Positions 1 through 10,354 of a stretch of DNA of 64,000 nt are shown in pieces. The notes beneath the pieces are model-generated. The model was not told where the DNA came from. It made no database searches and saw only the letters and a program-made list of their open reading frames with translations. The stretch spans positions 1 through 64,000 of the forward strand of contig NZ_CAIUXT010000136.1 in assembly GCF_903903185.1 (NCBI RefSeq). The letters run 5' to 3'. A program made the translations under genes and the position numbers. Every line of letters begins with the position of its first letter. The stretch's first letter is position 1. The DNA is from an uncultured Rhodoblastus sp. (GTDB lineage: Bacteria > Pseudomonadota > Alphaproteobacteria > Rhizobiales > Beijerinckiaceae).

Positions 1-412
1 CGATTCAACCGAATCGCCATCGACTCCAGGCGCGAAACCCGTTGACGCAAGCGCCGATGACTTGAATGGTGGGGCCGCGCGAAAGCCGCCAGGGGGCGAT
101 TCGCGGCTTGCCGTTGCAGCGCTGACGCCGGCTTCGCGCTGCAGCGACAAATTCGGCTTCGCGCTGCAGCGCAAATGTCGGCTTCGCCGGGCGGCGTTCG
201 CTCAGGGGCCTGAAGGCGGGTAGGATTGTTCGGCGGGAGCCGCGATTCGATGGTTTTGGATCCGATCGGGCTTCTCCGGCGGCGCGAACCGGCAAGGGGG
301 TCTTGACCTTGGCGCCGGTCGCAAAAGGATTGAGCCCGAACCATATGCGGGAGCAGCCTGACGTTTTGATGAAGCGTCGGCGGGTTCCGACAGCAAAAGC
401 CCGAGGGAGCCT
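1..412. other. Upstream region of fabF with a short tandem repeat
   Basis: No convincing gene is seen here. A direct repeat of 18 bases (cggcttcgcgctgcagcg) lies at 129-146 and 154-171, followed by a decayed third copy beginning at 179, giving a 25-base period. The ribosome-binding sequence gaggga lies just before the fabF ATG at 413. In related alphaproteobacteria acpP usually precedes fabF; it would lie outside the window or is absent. Confidence 0.6.
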
Positions 413-1666
413 ATGCGCAGGGTAGTCGTTACGGGATTGGGCATGGTTTCGCCGCTGGCCTGCGGCGTGGAGGAGACCTGGAAGAGGCTGCTGGCCTGCG
501 AGAGCGGCGCCGGGCCGATCGAGGGGTTCGAGGCGTCCGACCTCGCCTGCAAGATCGCCATGCAGGTTCCGCGCGGCGACGCGCCCGACGCCTTCCATCC
601 CGACGACTGGATGGAGCCCAAGGAACAGCGCAAGGTCGACGATTTCATCGTTTTTGGCGTCGCGGCGGCGACCCAGGCGCTCAAGGACGCCGGCTGGGCC
701 CCGAAAACCTATCAGGACCAGATCGAAACCGGCGTGTTGATGGGCTCCGGCATCGGCGGTCTCGGCGGCATCTGCGAAACCGCCATCGTCCTGCACGAAA
801 AAGGCCCGCGCCGGGTGTCGCCGTTTTTCGTGCCGGGCCGGCTGATCAATCTGATCAGCGGCCATGTCTCGATCATGCACGGACTGAAAGGCCCCAATCA
901 CGCTGTCGTCACCGCCTGTTCGACGGGCGCCCACGCCATTGGCGACGCGGCGCGGCTGATCATGCTCGGCGACGCCGAAGTGATGGTGGCGGGCGGCGCC
1001 GAATCCGCCTGCAACCGGATCGGCATCGCCGGATTCGCCGCCTGCAAGGCGCTCGCGACCGCCTTCAACGACAATCCCAAGGCGGCCTCGCGCCCCTATG
1101 ACCGCGACCGAGACGGTTTCGTCATTGGCGAGGGCGCCGGCGCGGTGGTGCTGTAAGCGCTCGAACATGCCCAGGCGCGCGGCGCCCGCATCTATGCCGA
1201 AGTGATCGGCTACGGCATGTCGGGCGACGCCTACCACATCACCGCCCCGGCCGAGGATGGCGACGGCGCCTTCCGCTGCATGAATTCGGCGATCAAGCGC
1301 GCCGGGATTGTCCCGGCCGACATCGATTACGTCAACGCCCACGGCACCTCGACCATGGCCGACGGCATCGAACTGGCGGCGGTCGAGCGCGTCGTCGGCG
1401 CGGCGGCCTCGACCATTTCCATGTCCTCGACCAAAAGTTCGATCGGTCATCTGCTTGGCGCGGCCGGCGCGGTCGAGGCGATTTTCTGCCTGCTGGCGAT
1501 CCGCGACCAGATCGCTCCGGCCACGCTCAATCTCGACAACCCCTCGGTGGAGACGGCGATCGACCTCGTGCCGCACAAGCCGCGTCCGCGCAAGATCGAC
1601 ACGGTGCTTTCGAATTCCTTCGGCTTTGGCGGCACCAACGCGTCGCTGGTGCTGCGCCGGTTCTGA
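413..1666 (+). pseudogene. fabF: Beta-ketoacyl-ACP synthase II (KAS II) interrupted by an in-frame stop
   Basis: This encodes 3-oxoacyl-ACP synthase II, which condenses malonyl-ACP with acyl-ACP in fatty-acid elongation. The reading frame is full length (417 codons) but codon 248 (1154-1156) is TAA where the family normally has Glu (context VVL-E-ALEHA); one G-to-T change would explain it. The active-site Cys169 (TACSTG) lies before the stop, while the catalytic His310 (NAHGTS) and His346 (SSIGHLLGAAGA) lie after it, so the truncated product cannot be active. The frame is otherwise undamaged and conservation continues to the C-terminus, which fits either a very recent mutation or a sequence error. 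The start ATG at 413 follows gaggga. mltG is downstream, the usual neighbour. A second KAS II elsewhere in the genome would be needed if the stop is real. Confidence 0.88.
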
Positions 1667-1879
1667 GCCTTGCCGGCGGCGAGGCGTCAGGTCCGCGAAA
1701 GCGCCGGCGTCGATGATCGGATTGTTTTCGCCCTGCTTTCGGCGAGGGCCTGGGCGGCTTGATCCTGATTTCGCCACATTGGCAGGCAAACTGCGACTTT
1801 AGCCCATTTTCGCGGTCGGGAGCCGGCTTGAGCCGGCAGGAAGCCGAAATCGGCGCAAACCAGGGCGGCCTTAGGGAAC

Positions 1880-3589
<1,710 letters not shown>

Positions 3590-3936
3590 CGGCGACGCGC
3601 CCGCTGCTTTGGCTCCCGCGCCGCTCCGGGGATTGATTTTAGCCTTTTGTCTGCTGTTCGGTTGCCGCGGACACCATCAACATAAGGACTTGGCGGGGAG
3701 CCATATCTGGGCCGCCTGATCGGCGGGAAGAGGCGGGGATCAGGCGATCGATATGGCCGTATGCCCGCAACTTTTCGTAATCGATTATTGCTCAAGCGAA
3801 TTGGTCGATCCGACGGGCGGACTAGATTTCTTGATTTTTTCACCGGAACCGCCTCACCGTTTTTGACGCTCCCGCCTTTCATCATTACTCTTTCAACGGC
3901 TGCGGTATTGGCGAAGAATTGTAAAGGGGACAAAAA

Positions 3937-4935
3937 ATGCTCGGATTTTTGGCCGCAAAACAAGTTGTTGAGATGGGACGATCCGCTTTTTTCCCCGATC
4001 ACGAATCTGACTTACCTCTCGGCCGTTCTGCGCTTCTGAGTCGAGACGACCTAACACCTCAGTTTGGATATGTTGGCGCGCAATATTCGTCGACAAATAT
4101 ACTTCTGCTGGGGATCAACCCCGGCAATGGGCCACGAAACGACTTTCGGACGCCTGCAGACGAGCGAATGATGCCTGAACTTCTACGCTTCGCTCAAAAC
4201 CCGACCGAATTAAATTATGTTCAAGCGACGCGGGCGTACATGAGCGAATGTCGGTCGTGGCCAGTTTGGCAGCGACACTGCGCTGAAGTTCTTGGATCTG
4301 GAAAGCTCTCATTCGAGCAAATTGGATATTCGAACTGCCTGCCATGGAGAACCGCTAGCGAATCCAGCTTCAGTGAAAATGTAGCCCGAAAAGCTGCAGA
4401 GTTCTACGTGCGCCCACTCATCGAGGAATTAAACCCTTGCTTGATTGTGGCGATGGGAAAAGCGAGAGTGCTGTCGATCTTAGAGATGACCGGACTCTCT
4501 TTGCCCAAGATTATTGTATGGAACCGATCACGAGCGGCGACAGATTCGGTGAAGCGAGAACGTGTTAATGCTGCCAAAGAAATTTTCGCATTCGCGAAAC
4601 TAGGAGTGGTTGGTCAACGAGAGGCCGTAAATGCCATTGCAGCAGATTCGCGGCGTTCTTTAACTATTAAGAGAGAAGATGTTGTTCAAGAAATGGTCCC
4701 AATTTCATCCGACGTCATTCGACTTCTAATTCGCGAGAACCCGAAGAGCGGCAAAAGCCGCCTTCGGTTCGACTGCTATCGCGACGGCATGACCGTTGCC
4801 GATTATGAAAAGGCGGTTCTGCAAAAGCTAGGCGCAGCCGAGGCAAAAAAGTGCAAGCCTGATCTGAAATGGGACATTGCCCGACATTTCATCCGCATTG
4901 AGCATAGTGGCCGTAACCCATCTGTTTCTCGATGA
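3937..4935 (+). CDS. Uracil-DNA glycosylase-superfamily-like protein with C-terminal YRDGMTV module
   Basis: The protein has 332 residues and no signal peptide. Residues about 45-215 look like a UDG fold: a first motif LLLGINPGNGP resembles motif A of UDG families (G-x-N-P-G), followed by YSNCLPWR and a second-half strand NPCLIVAMGKA. The last 60 residues carry NPKSGKSRLRFDCYRDGMTV and a WD-x3-HFI ending, a short module I have seen at the ends of assorted bacterial proteins but cannot name. A strong ribosome-binding sequence (aaagggg) lies nine bases before the ATG. The gene is clearly lower in GC and richer in A-ending codons than its neighbours and lies between mltG and yicC, which are usually adjacent, so I infer recent acquisition. 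Whether it excises uracil is unknown: motif assignments are by eye. A defence or repair role is only a guess. Confidence 0.75.
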   Translation: MLGFLAAKQVVEMGRSAFFPDHESDLPLGRSALLSRDDLTPQFGYVGAQYSSTNILLLGINPGNGPRNDFRTPADERMMPELLRFAQNPTELNYVQATRAYMSECRSWPVWQRHCAEVLGSGKLSFEQIGYSNCLPWRTASESSFSENVARKAAEFYVRPLIEELNPCLIVAMGKARVLSILEMTGLSLPKIIVWNRSRAATDSVKRERVNAAKEIFAFAKLGVVGQREAVNAIAADSRRSLTIKREDVVQEMVPISSDVIRLLIRENPKSGKSRLRFDCYRDGMTVADYEKAVLQKLGAAEAKKCKPDLKWDIARHFIRIEHSGRNPSVSR

Positions 4936-5154
4936 CTGACGAACGATAAGCCACGTTTTTGTGACGGGATTCGATGGAAATGGTTGCAGCGGTCTCTCGG
5001 ACTTCAGCTTCGAGCGGAAGGCTACCGTCGCATCCAGTCCAAACCCCGTCTAAATGTTGTCCGTCCGCGTTAATCGGACAGACGCGTTTTTGCTCGATTG
5101 CGGCTTGTAGCGATCAAGAACGCTTCGCATAGGCCCAAGAGGGCGTCGAGAGAC

Positions 5155-5176
5155 GCCCGTCCGACGACGGGCTTTT
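5155..5176 (+). terminator. Candidate rho-independent terminator
   Basis: A 7-bp stem gcccgtc/gacgggc with a four-base loop is followed by tttt. It lies 220 bases after the UDG-like gene and 140 bases before yicC. It would end transcripts arriving from the inserted gene, or act in the yicC leader. The T-tract is short, so activity is uncertain. Confidence 0.45.
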
Positions 5177-5315
5177 CGGCGCATTCGCGCCTGACCCGAT
5201 CCCGCGGCTTTCCACCTGCGGGATTTGGGTTTAATCCATCGACGGCGCGCGTATCCCGCTCTGGACGATCCGCCGCTCTCTTTCGATCGGGCGCGTCGCC
5301 GGGAGTCTTTTGAGC

Positions 5316-6200
5316 ATGGCCATTTCGAGCATGACCGGGTTTGCGCAAGGCGTCGGCTTTTGCGCGCCGTTTCACTGGCGCTGGGAGTTGAAAACGGTCA
5401 ATTCCAAGGGGCTCGACCTGCGCCTGCGGCTGCCGCCCGGTTTCGACGCGCTCGATATTCCCGCCCGCGGGGCCATCTCCAAGGCGCTGTCGCGCGGCGC
5501 CTGCCACGCCAATCTGTCGGTGACGCGCGAAAGCCCGACGGTGACGGCGAAAATCAACCGCGAATTGCTCGCCCATCTGATGGAGACGCTCGCCAGCCTG
5601 CCGCGTCCCGCAAATATCGGCCCGCCGACCCTCGACGGCCTGCTCGGCCTGCGCGGCGTGGTCGAAACCGGCGAGGCGGAAGAGGACGAGGCCGCGCTGG
5701 CCGCCGCGCAAAAAATCATTCTCGCGGGTCTCGACGCGGCGCTGGTCCAATTGCAGGCGATGCGGCGGGCCGAGGGCGCGGCGCTGGCGGCCTTTTTGAC
5801 TCAGCGGATCGACCGTATCGAGGCCCTGACCAAAGCCGCCGACGCCTGTCCCGGGCGCCAGCCGGAGGCGGTCAAGGAGAAATTGCGGCAGGCGGTGGCG
5901 CAGATTTGCGAACTCGGGCGCTTCGACGAGACGCGGCTCCATCAGGAGGCGGTGCTGCTCGCCGGCAGGGCCGATATCCGCGAGGAGCTGGACCGGCTAT
6001 ATTCCCATGTCGGCGCCGCGCGCAAACTTTTGGGCGAGGGCGGCGGGGTCGGGCGGCGGCTCGATTTCCTGGCGCAGGAATTCGGGCGCGAATCCAATAC
6101 GCTGTGCGCCAAGTCCAACGACGCCGCGTTGACTTCGCTCGGTCTCGAACTCAAGGTCGAAGTCGAGCAATTGCGCGAACAGGCGCAGAATATCGAGTGA
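5316..6200 (+). CDS. yicC: YicC family endoribonuclease
   Basis: YicC proteins are conserved bacterial endoribonucleases (YicC-like N-terminal domain followed by DUF1732) implicated in RNA turnover and stress survival. The protein opens with the family signature SSMTGFAQG and ends with the conserved C-terminal segment SNDAALTSLGLELKVEVEQLREQAQNIE in full. A TTG two codons upstream (5310) is in frame, but the ATG at 5316 gives the usual MA-x-SSMTGFA start, with gggag ten bases upstream, so I chose it (294 residues). gmk starts four bases after the stop, so the two genes are probably co-transcribed, as in most alphaproteobacteria. Confidence 0.93.
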   Translation: MAISSMTGFAQGVGFCAPFHWRWELKTVNSKGLDLRLRLPPGFDALDIPARGAISKALSRGACHANLSVTRESPTVTAKINRELLAHLMETLASLPRPANIGPPTLDGLLGLRGVVETGEAEEDEAALAAAQKIILAGLDAALVQLQAMRRAEGAALAAFLTQRIDRIEALTKAADACPGRQPEAVKEKLRQAVAQICELGRFDETRLHQEAVLLAGRADIREELDRLYSHVGAARKLLGEGGGVGRRLDFLAQEFGRESNTLCAKSNDAALTSLGLELKVEVEQLREQAQNIE

Positions 6201-6204
6201 CGCG

Positions 6205-6870
6205 ATGAACAGGGACGCGGTCGGGCAGGGGCAGGGGCGCGGGCGCCGGGGGCTGATGCTGATTCTGTCCTCGCCGTCGGGCGCGGGCAAGACCACGCTG
6301 ACGCGGATGCTGCTGCAGAAACAGGGGCTCGACCTCACCCTTTCGATCTCGCTGACCACGCGCAAGAGGCGGTCGAGCGAAGCCGACGGCATTCATTATC
6401 ATTTCATCGACCATGCCGAATTCGAGCGCCGCCGCGACGCCGGCGAATTGCTCGAATATGCCGAGGTGCACGGCAATTTCTACGGCACGCCGCGCGCGCC
6501 GGTCGAGGCCATATTGGCCAGCGGGCGGGACGTCCTGTTCGACATCGATTACCAGGGTGCGCGGCAGGTGCGCGAGAAAATCCCGCAGGATGTCGTCACC
6601 GTCTTCATCCTGCCGCCCTCGATGCGCGAATTGCGCGCGCGGCTGGAGCGGCGCGCCGAAGACAGTTCGGACACGATCAAACGGCGGCTGGACAACGCCC
6701 GCCACGAGATCGGCCGCTGGGCGGATTATGATTTCGTGCTGGTCAATGACGACATCCAGACCACTTTCGACGACTTGCAGGCGATATTGCGAGCCGAGCG
6801 CCTGCGCCGCCCGCGCGCGGCGGCTGGCATGGCGGAATTCGTCGCGCGCCTGCTCGCGGAACCGGTTTAG
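6205..6870 (+). CDS. gmk: Guanylate kinase
   Basis: Guanylate kinase phosphorylates GMP (and dGMP) to the diphosphate using ATP, in the cytoplasm. The 221-residue protein has the P-loop SSPSGAGKTT near residue 20, the GMP-binding segment LTTRKRRSSEADGIHYHF, the YGTPRAPVE motif and the lid region RAEDSSDTIKRRL. Length and motif order are normal for the family. It starts four bases after yicC. In relatives rsmA commonly follows; here five unrelated genes separate them. Confidence 0.97.
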   Translation: MNRDAVGQGQGRGRRGLMLILSSPSGAGKTTLTRMLLQKQGLDLTLSISLTTRKRRSSEADGIHYHFIDHAEFERRRDAGELLEYAEVHGNFYGTPRAPVEAILASGRDVLFDIDYQGARQVREKIPQDVVTVFILPPSMRELRARLERRAEDSSDTIKRRLDNARHEIGRWADYDFVLVNDDIQTTFDDLQAILRAERLRRPRAAAGMAEFVARLLAEPV

Positions 6871-6999
6871 CCTCCGCAATTGTTTTTGGCGCGACCGCGC
6901 CTGTCGCCAAATGCGGCGGACGCCAAGGATAGGCATATCCGTCAAAAACAAAATGCCCTAGGTTCACACCGGGGAGGGGAGGCAACAGGGAGTAGTTGC

Positions 7000-7380
7000 A
7001 TGAACGCCGGCAAGAAACCCGATTTGAAAGCATCCGAAGCGGCCTCCGGGGTCGCGGGCGAGGACGTCAAGGCCGGGGAGGATAACGCCCTGGCGTCAAA
7101 CGCCGTGGACGCCGTCCGCAAGGCAGTGGAAGAATTGACGGAACTGCTGCGCGGCCATGGCCCGGAAGCGGCTTCGGCGTTGAAGGAAGCCGGCAAGGCG
7201 GCGGGCGAACATATCGACGATCTGGCCCATGATCTCAAGGACGAAGCCGGCGCGTTCAGCCGCGCCCGGCTTGAAGAGCTCAGCGCCGCCGTCCGGAAAA
7301 ATCCCCTCGCCGCGCTGTCGATCGCCGTCGGCGTGGGACTGATCGTCGGCCTGTGGAACAATCGCGGCGGGCGGTCATGA
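7000..7380 (+). CDS. DUF883 / ElaB-YqjD-like membrane-anchored protein
   Basis: This is a small protein of 126 residues with a long, Ala/Lys/Glu-rich amphipathic helical region (ESAADAVRKAVEELTELL-type) and a single C-terminal hydrophobic segment (PLAALSIAVGVGLIVGLW) followed by a Gly/Arg tail. That is the architecture of DUF883 (ElaB/YqjD), C-tail-anchored inner-membrane proteins that in E. coli bind ribosomes in stationary phase. The in-frame ORF begins at 6880, but the ATG at 7000 has a gggag sequence upstream and gives the family-like start. The next gene overlaps by four bases (ATGA), so the pair is translationally coupled. Confidence 0.8.
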   Translation: MNAGKKPDLKASEAASGVAGEDVKAGEDNALASNAVDAVRKAVEELTELLRGHGPEAASALKEAGKAAGEHIDDLAHDLKDEAGAFSRARLEELSAAVRKNPLAALSIAVGVGLIVGLWNNRGGRS

Positions 7381-7790
7381 GCGACCCTTTTCCGCCGGCT
7401 CTGGAAGGCGCGCTGCTGTCGCGCAAGTTTCTCGCGGTCGTCGCCGGCTCGGCGCTCGGCGGGGTGTTTGTCGCGCTGGCGCTGGGCTTTCTGGCTCTCG
7501 CCGCCTATCTGGCGCTGCTCGACCACCTGCCGCCCTGGCAGGCGGCGCTGAGCGTCGCCGCCGTCTCGGGCCTGATCGCCTGGATCGCGCTGGCCTTGTC
7601 GATGCGTCTGGCCGGCCGCACCGTCGATCGGGTCAAGACCGGGATCAAAACGAGCGCCGTGGCTCTGGTCGCGCCGAGAGCGCTGCATTTCGCGGCGCGC
7701 AACCTCCGGCTGACCGCCAGCCTCGTCGCGCTGGTCGGGGCCTTGCTCGCGCTGTTGCGCGCGCGGAGCCGGCCCGAAAACCAAGGATAG
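7377..7790 (+). CDS. Putative holin-superfamily / DUF1469-type membrane protein
   Basis: This is a protein of 137 residues with two closely spaced transmembrane helices (about residues 17-47 and 54-77) and a further hydrophobic segment near the C-terminus. The arrangement, together with a DUF883 gene immediately upstream, matches the YqjE-type phage-holin-like (DUF1469) partner of YqjD; the E. coli yqjCDEK cluster has the same pairing. The name reflects fold similarity only; there are no other phage genes nearby and a lysis role is unlikely. The start is the ATG at 7377 inside the ATGA overlap with the preceding stop. A GTG at 7353 is in frame but less likely. Confidence 0.7.
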   Translation: MSDPFPPALEGALLSRKFLAVVAGSALGGVFVALALGFLALAAYLALLDHLPPWQAALSVAAVSGLIAWIALALSMRLAGRTVDRVKTGIKTSAVALVAPRALHFAARNLRLTASLVALVGALLALLRARSRPENQG

Positions 7791-7875
7791 CGGCGAGTCA
7801 GCCCGGCGCAAGCCCTGGGGCCGAACAGTGGAACCCGTTCGGTTTCACGTTTTCGGCTCCAAAGGGAAAGTTCCA

Positions 7876-8616
7876 ATGCGCCATCTGCTCACCACGCTCG
7901 CGCTCGCCGGGCTCATAAGCCCGGCTTGCGCCGCCGATCCTTATTCGGCCCGCCAGAATCCGGTTTTCCTCGACCCGCCGCCTTATTTTTCGTGGAGCGG
8001 CTTTTATATCGGCGCCGACATCGGCGGCGGCGTCGCCAATCTCAACGCCAACTCGGCTCTGGGAAGCTTCAACAGTTCGGCCAGCGGCGTGATCGGCGGC
8101 GCGCGCATCGGCTATAACGCGCAGCTCGACCAGCTTGTGATCGGCCTCGAAGGTGATTTTTACGGCGCCGGCATCGGCGCCGACAAATATTTCCCCGACG
8201 CGGACCTGACTCTCAATCGCAATCAGGACTGGCTCGCCGCGATCAACGGCCATCTCGGCTATGCCGTCTATCGCACCCAGTTCTATGCGCTCGGCGGCGT
8301 CGCCTTCACGCAGGGCGCGAGCCGGTTCACCGCGGGGCCGTCCCTCGCGCCGCTCGCCGCCGGCCTTGGCCTGCCGACCAGCGTCAGCGTCTCCCACGCC
8401 TATACCGGCTTCGATGTCGGCGGCGGCGTCGAATATGGCTTTACCGATAATGTGATCGGCCGCCTCGAATATCGCTATTATTATTTCGGCGGCTGGAACT
8501 ACCCCGGCAATGGCTGGATTCAGCAGACCCAGGCCAGCCTCAACGACAATGTCGTGACGCTTGGCCTGAGCTACAAGTTCAATGTCGCGCAACCGCCGGT
8601 GGCGGCGAAATATTGA
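7876..8616 (+). CDS. Outer-membrane beta-barrel protein, Omp25/Omp31-like
   Basis: The protein has 246 residues with a clear signal peptide (hydrophobic core LTTLALAGLIS, cleavage after ACAA). The mature part opens with WSGFYIGADIGGGV, the hallmark of the rhizobial Omp25/Omp31 porin-like barrel family, and shows alternating beta-strands with aromatic girdles, ending VVTLGLSYKF plus a short tail. The last residue is Tyr rather than Phe. A GTG at 7828 is in frame, but the ATG at 7876 has aaaggg upstream and gives a standard signal peptide. Related proteins are abundant surface antigens that stabilise the outer membrane; the precise role is unknown. Confidence 0.85.
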   Translation: MRHLLTTLALAGLISPACAADPYSARQNPVFLDPPPYFSWSGFYIGADIGGGVANLNANSALGSFNSSASGVIGGARIGYNAQLDQLVIGLEGDFYGAGIGADKYFPDADLTLNRNQDWLAAINGHLGYAVYRTQFYALGGVAFTQGASRFTAGPSLAPLAAGLGLPTSVSVSHAYTGFDVGGGVEYGFTDNVIGRLEYRYYYFGGWNYPGNGWIQQTQASLNDNVVTLGLSYKFNVAQPPVAAKY

Positions 8617-8655
8617 ACGGGCCTGCAAAGGCCCGAAATTTGCTTTGTTGTGGCG

Positions 8656-9525
8656 ATGGATCGCAAATTCGACGCGCAACTGGCGGATCTCGCTCAGACT
8701 CATCCCGCGCTGGGCCTGCTGCGCCTTGCGGCCCTGCTCGCGGAAGCCGAAGCCGAACCCGATGACGACGCGCTCGACCTGTTGTTCGAACAGGTCGACG
8801 CCGGGTTCCTGCTCGACGTCGCGCCCGCCGAAATCTGGCCCGAACTGGCGCGCGGCCTGATGGCGCGTTCGCCGGCGAAAATGATTCGGACGCTGCGCGA
8901 TTGCGGCGCGCTCGCCCAGGTTCTGCCCGAGGCCGAGGCCTTGTTCGGCGTTCCGCAACTCGCCGACGAACCGGCGCCGGTCGATCTCGGCGCGCATCTG
9001 CTCGATTCGCTGCATGAGGCGGCGCTCTGCGCGGCGCCCTTGCCGGTGCGCGTCGCTTTGCTCTTGATGAATGTCGGCAAGGCGGATTCGCCGCGCGAAC
9101 ACCTGCCCCTGCATTATCGCCACATCGAACGCGGCCTGCCGCGCATCGACGCCATCTGCGCGCGGCTCGGCGCGCCGCAAGACTGCCGCGAGCTGGCGCT
9201 GGCGGCGGCGGCGGAACATGAGCGGGTGCATCGCGCCTCGAAGGCGCGGGCCGGACCCATCGCGCTGATGCTCGAACGGCTGGGCGGGTTCGACGCCCCG
9301 CAGCGATTCCGCGAGCTGATGACGGTCTGCGCCTGCGACTACCGCGCCTATGGCGAGCGCTCGGGCCAAAACTATCCCAAGGCGGAATTGCTGGAGACGG
9401 CCCTGGCGGCCTGCGCTGAAATCGACGGCGGCGGCTTTGCCGGGACGAACGGAGAGGACGAATTGCGCGAAGCCCGCGCCCTGGCCATTGCGCGGGTTTT
9501 CGGCTCGCAGCGCTGGTCGGGCTAA
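8656..9525 (+). CDS. Orphan HD-like domain of bacterial CCA tRNA nucleotidyltransferase type, HD dyad lost
   Basis: The 289-residue protein aligns by eye with the C-terminal half of E. coli-type multifunctional Cca: TLRDCGAL-x3-LPE, then LFGVP, DLGAHLLDSL, a helix with MNVGKA, HYRHIERGLPRI, AAAEHERVH and LMTVCACDYRAYG. The N-terminal nucleotidyltransferase head is absent, so it cannot add CCA. In E. coli Cca the dyad reads HDLGKG; here the two metal ligands are Met138-Asn139, while the later His of EHERVH is kept. I infer a non-catalytic RNA- or nucleotide-binding remnant that is still maintained, since the frame is open over its full length with normal codon use. A GTG at 8650 is an alternative start. 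A true cca gene should exist elsewhere in the genome. Confidence 0.75.
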   Translation: MDRKFDAQLADLAQTHPALGLLRLAALLAEAEAEPDDDALDLLFEQVDAGFLLDVAPAEIWPELARGLMARSPAKMIRTLRDCGALAQVLPEAEALFGVPQLADEPAPVDLGAHLLDSLHEAALCAAPLPVRVALLLMNVGKADSPREHLPLHYRHIERGLPRIDAICARLGAPQDCRELALAAAAEHERVHRASKARAGPIALMLERLGGFDAPQRFRELMTVCACDYRAYGERSGQNYPKAELLETALAACAEIDGGGFAGTNGEDELREARALAIARVFGSQRWSG

Positions 9526-9585
9526 ACGCCATTTATGCCCCGTGGGCTCGCCGCCCTCGAAGCTGGCGGCCTCCGATCATCCGCC

Positions 9586-10077
9586 TCAGTTCTTGGCCGG
9601 CGGGAAAACCTGATTGCTGAAGGGCGAGGCCGTCGGCGCCCGCAACCTGATGAAACCGACCTTGGCCTGCTGATGGCAGGAATTGCAGGCGGCGGTGAGC
9701 TTGTTCAAGGATTTGTGGAAAGCGTCGCTGTCGCGCTCCTTGATCGACTTTTCGACCTCCGCCAGCGCCGGCTTGCTGATATCGGCAATCATTCTGGCCA
9801 GCGGAACGTTCTCGAACACGGGATAGAGCTGGGCCGCCTTGCGAAAACTCTTGCCGATCCGCGCCACTTCATAATTCGCGAGATCCCAGTTCTTCACCGA
9901 GCCGGCGTAGGACAGTTTGAGATGGCGCAATTGCGTCGCGTGCATGATGTCCGCGAGGTCTTCCTGGCCGCCGACGGCCGCCGCCTCGTTCGTGGACTGG
10001 GGCGGATTGGCGCGCTCCTGCGCGCAGACGCTCCCCAGGGCGGCGAAAGAAAAGGCCGCGGCGAGAAAAAGTCTCAT
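9586..10077 (-). CDS. Periplasmic monohaem c-type cytochrome
   Basis: This is a secreted protein of 163 residues. The signal peptide MRLFLAAAFSFAALGSVCA is followed by a helical region and a single haem-attachment site CNSCH (Cys131, Cys134, His135) near the C-terminus. A CXXCH late in a four-helix-like protein resembles cytochrome c-prime-type (class II) proteins, although sequence similarity is too weak to assign a named family. The ATG at 10077 has aggaaa upstream, and the longer in-frame extension upstream lacks a signal peptide, so I chose the shorter start. It converges with the HD-domain gene, leaving 60 bases between them. The partner redox enzyme is not in the window. Confidence 0.82.
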   Translation of the reverse strand: MRLFLAAAFSFAALGSVCAQERANPPQSTNEAAAVGGQEDLADIMHATQLRHLKLSYAGSVKNWDLANYEVARIGKSFRKAAQLYPVFENVPLARMIADISKPALAEVEKSIKERDSDAFHKSLNKLTAACNSCHQQAKVGFIRLRAPTASPFSNQVFPPAKN

Positions 10078-10354
10078 TTCGTTTCCTGTTCTTTCTTTCC
10101 CGCAACATCGGGCGCCGCGCCCATGCCCGACCCCAACGGCGGCATTGTCCACCCAATATCGCGCAAGTAAAGAGGTTTCCACGTCGGCCCGGATTTCCGC
10201 CATTCGCGCCGGTAGGGGCGATGCTTGCCGATCGAGCGCAGCGTGTTCGCCTTGCGCGCCTTTTACGCCGGGCTCCTCGAAAGCGAACTTCAAACCCTGG
10301 TGGGGATCTGCGTTGACCGGACCGGCGCGTCGAACGGGCGTAGAGGATGGACGA
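10078..10354. other. Intergenic region upstream of the cytochrome gene
   Basis: These 277 bases lie between the rsmA stop and the cytochrome start; both genes are on the minus strand. The region should hold the cytochrome promoter. I see no strong hairpin or coding potential. Confidence 0.4.

Noticed and set aside
5-1789. Long minus-strand open frame opposite fabF
   Set aside because: It is Arg/Gly/Asp-rich with no family features; fabF on the plus strand explains the codon structure. Long antisense frames are common in GC-rich genomes.
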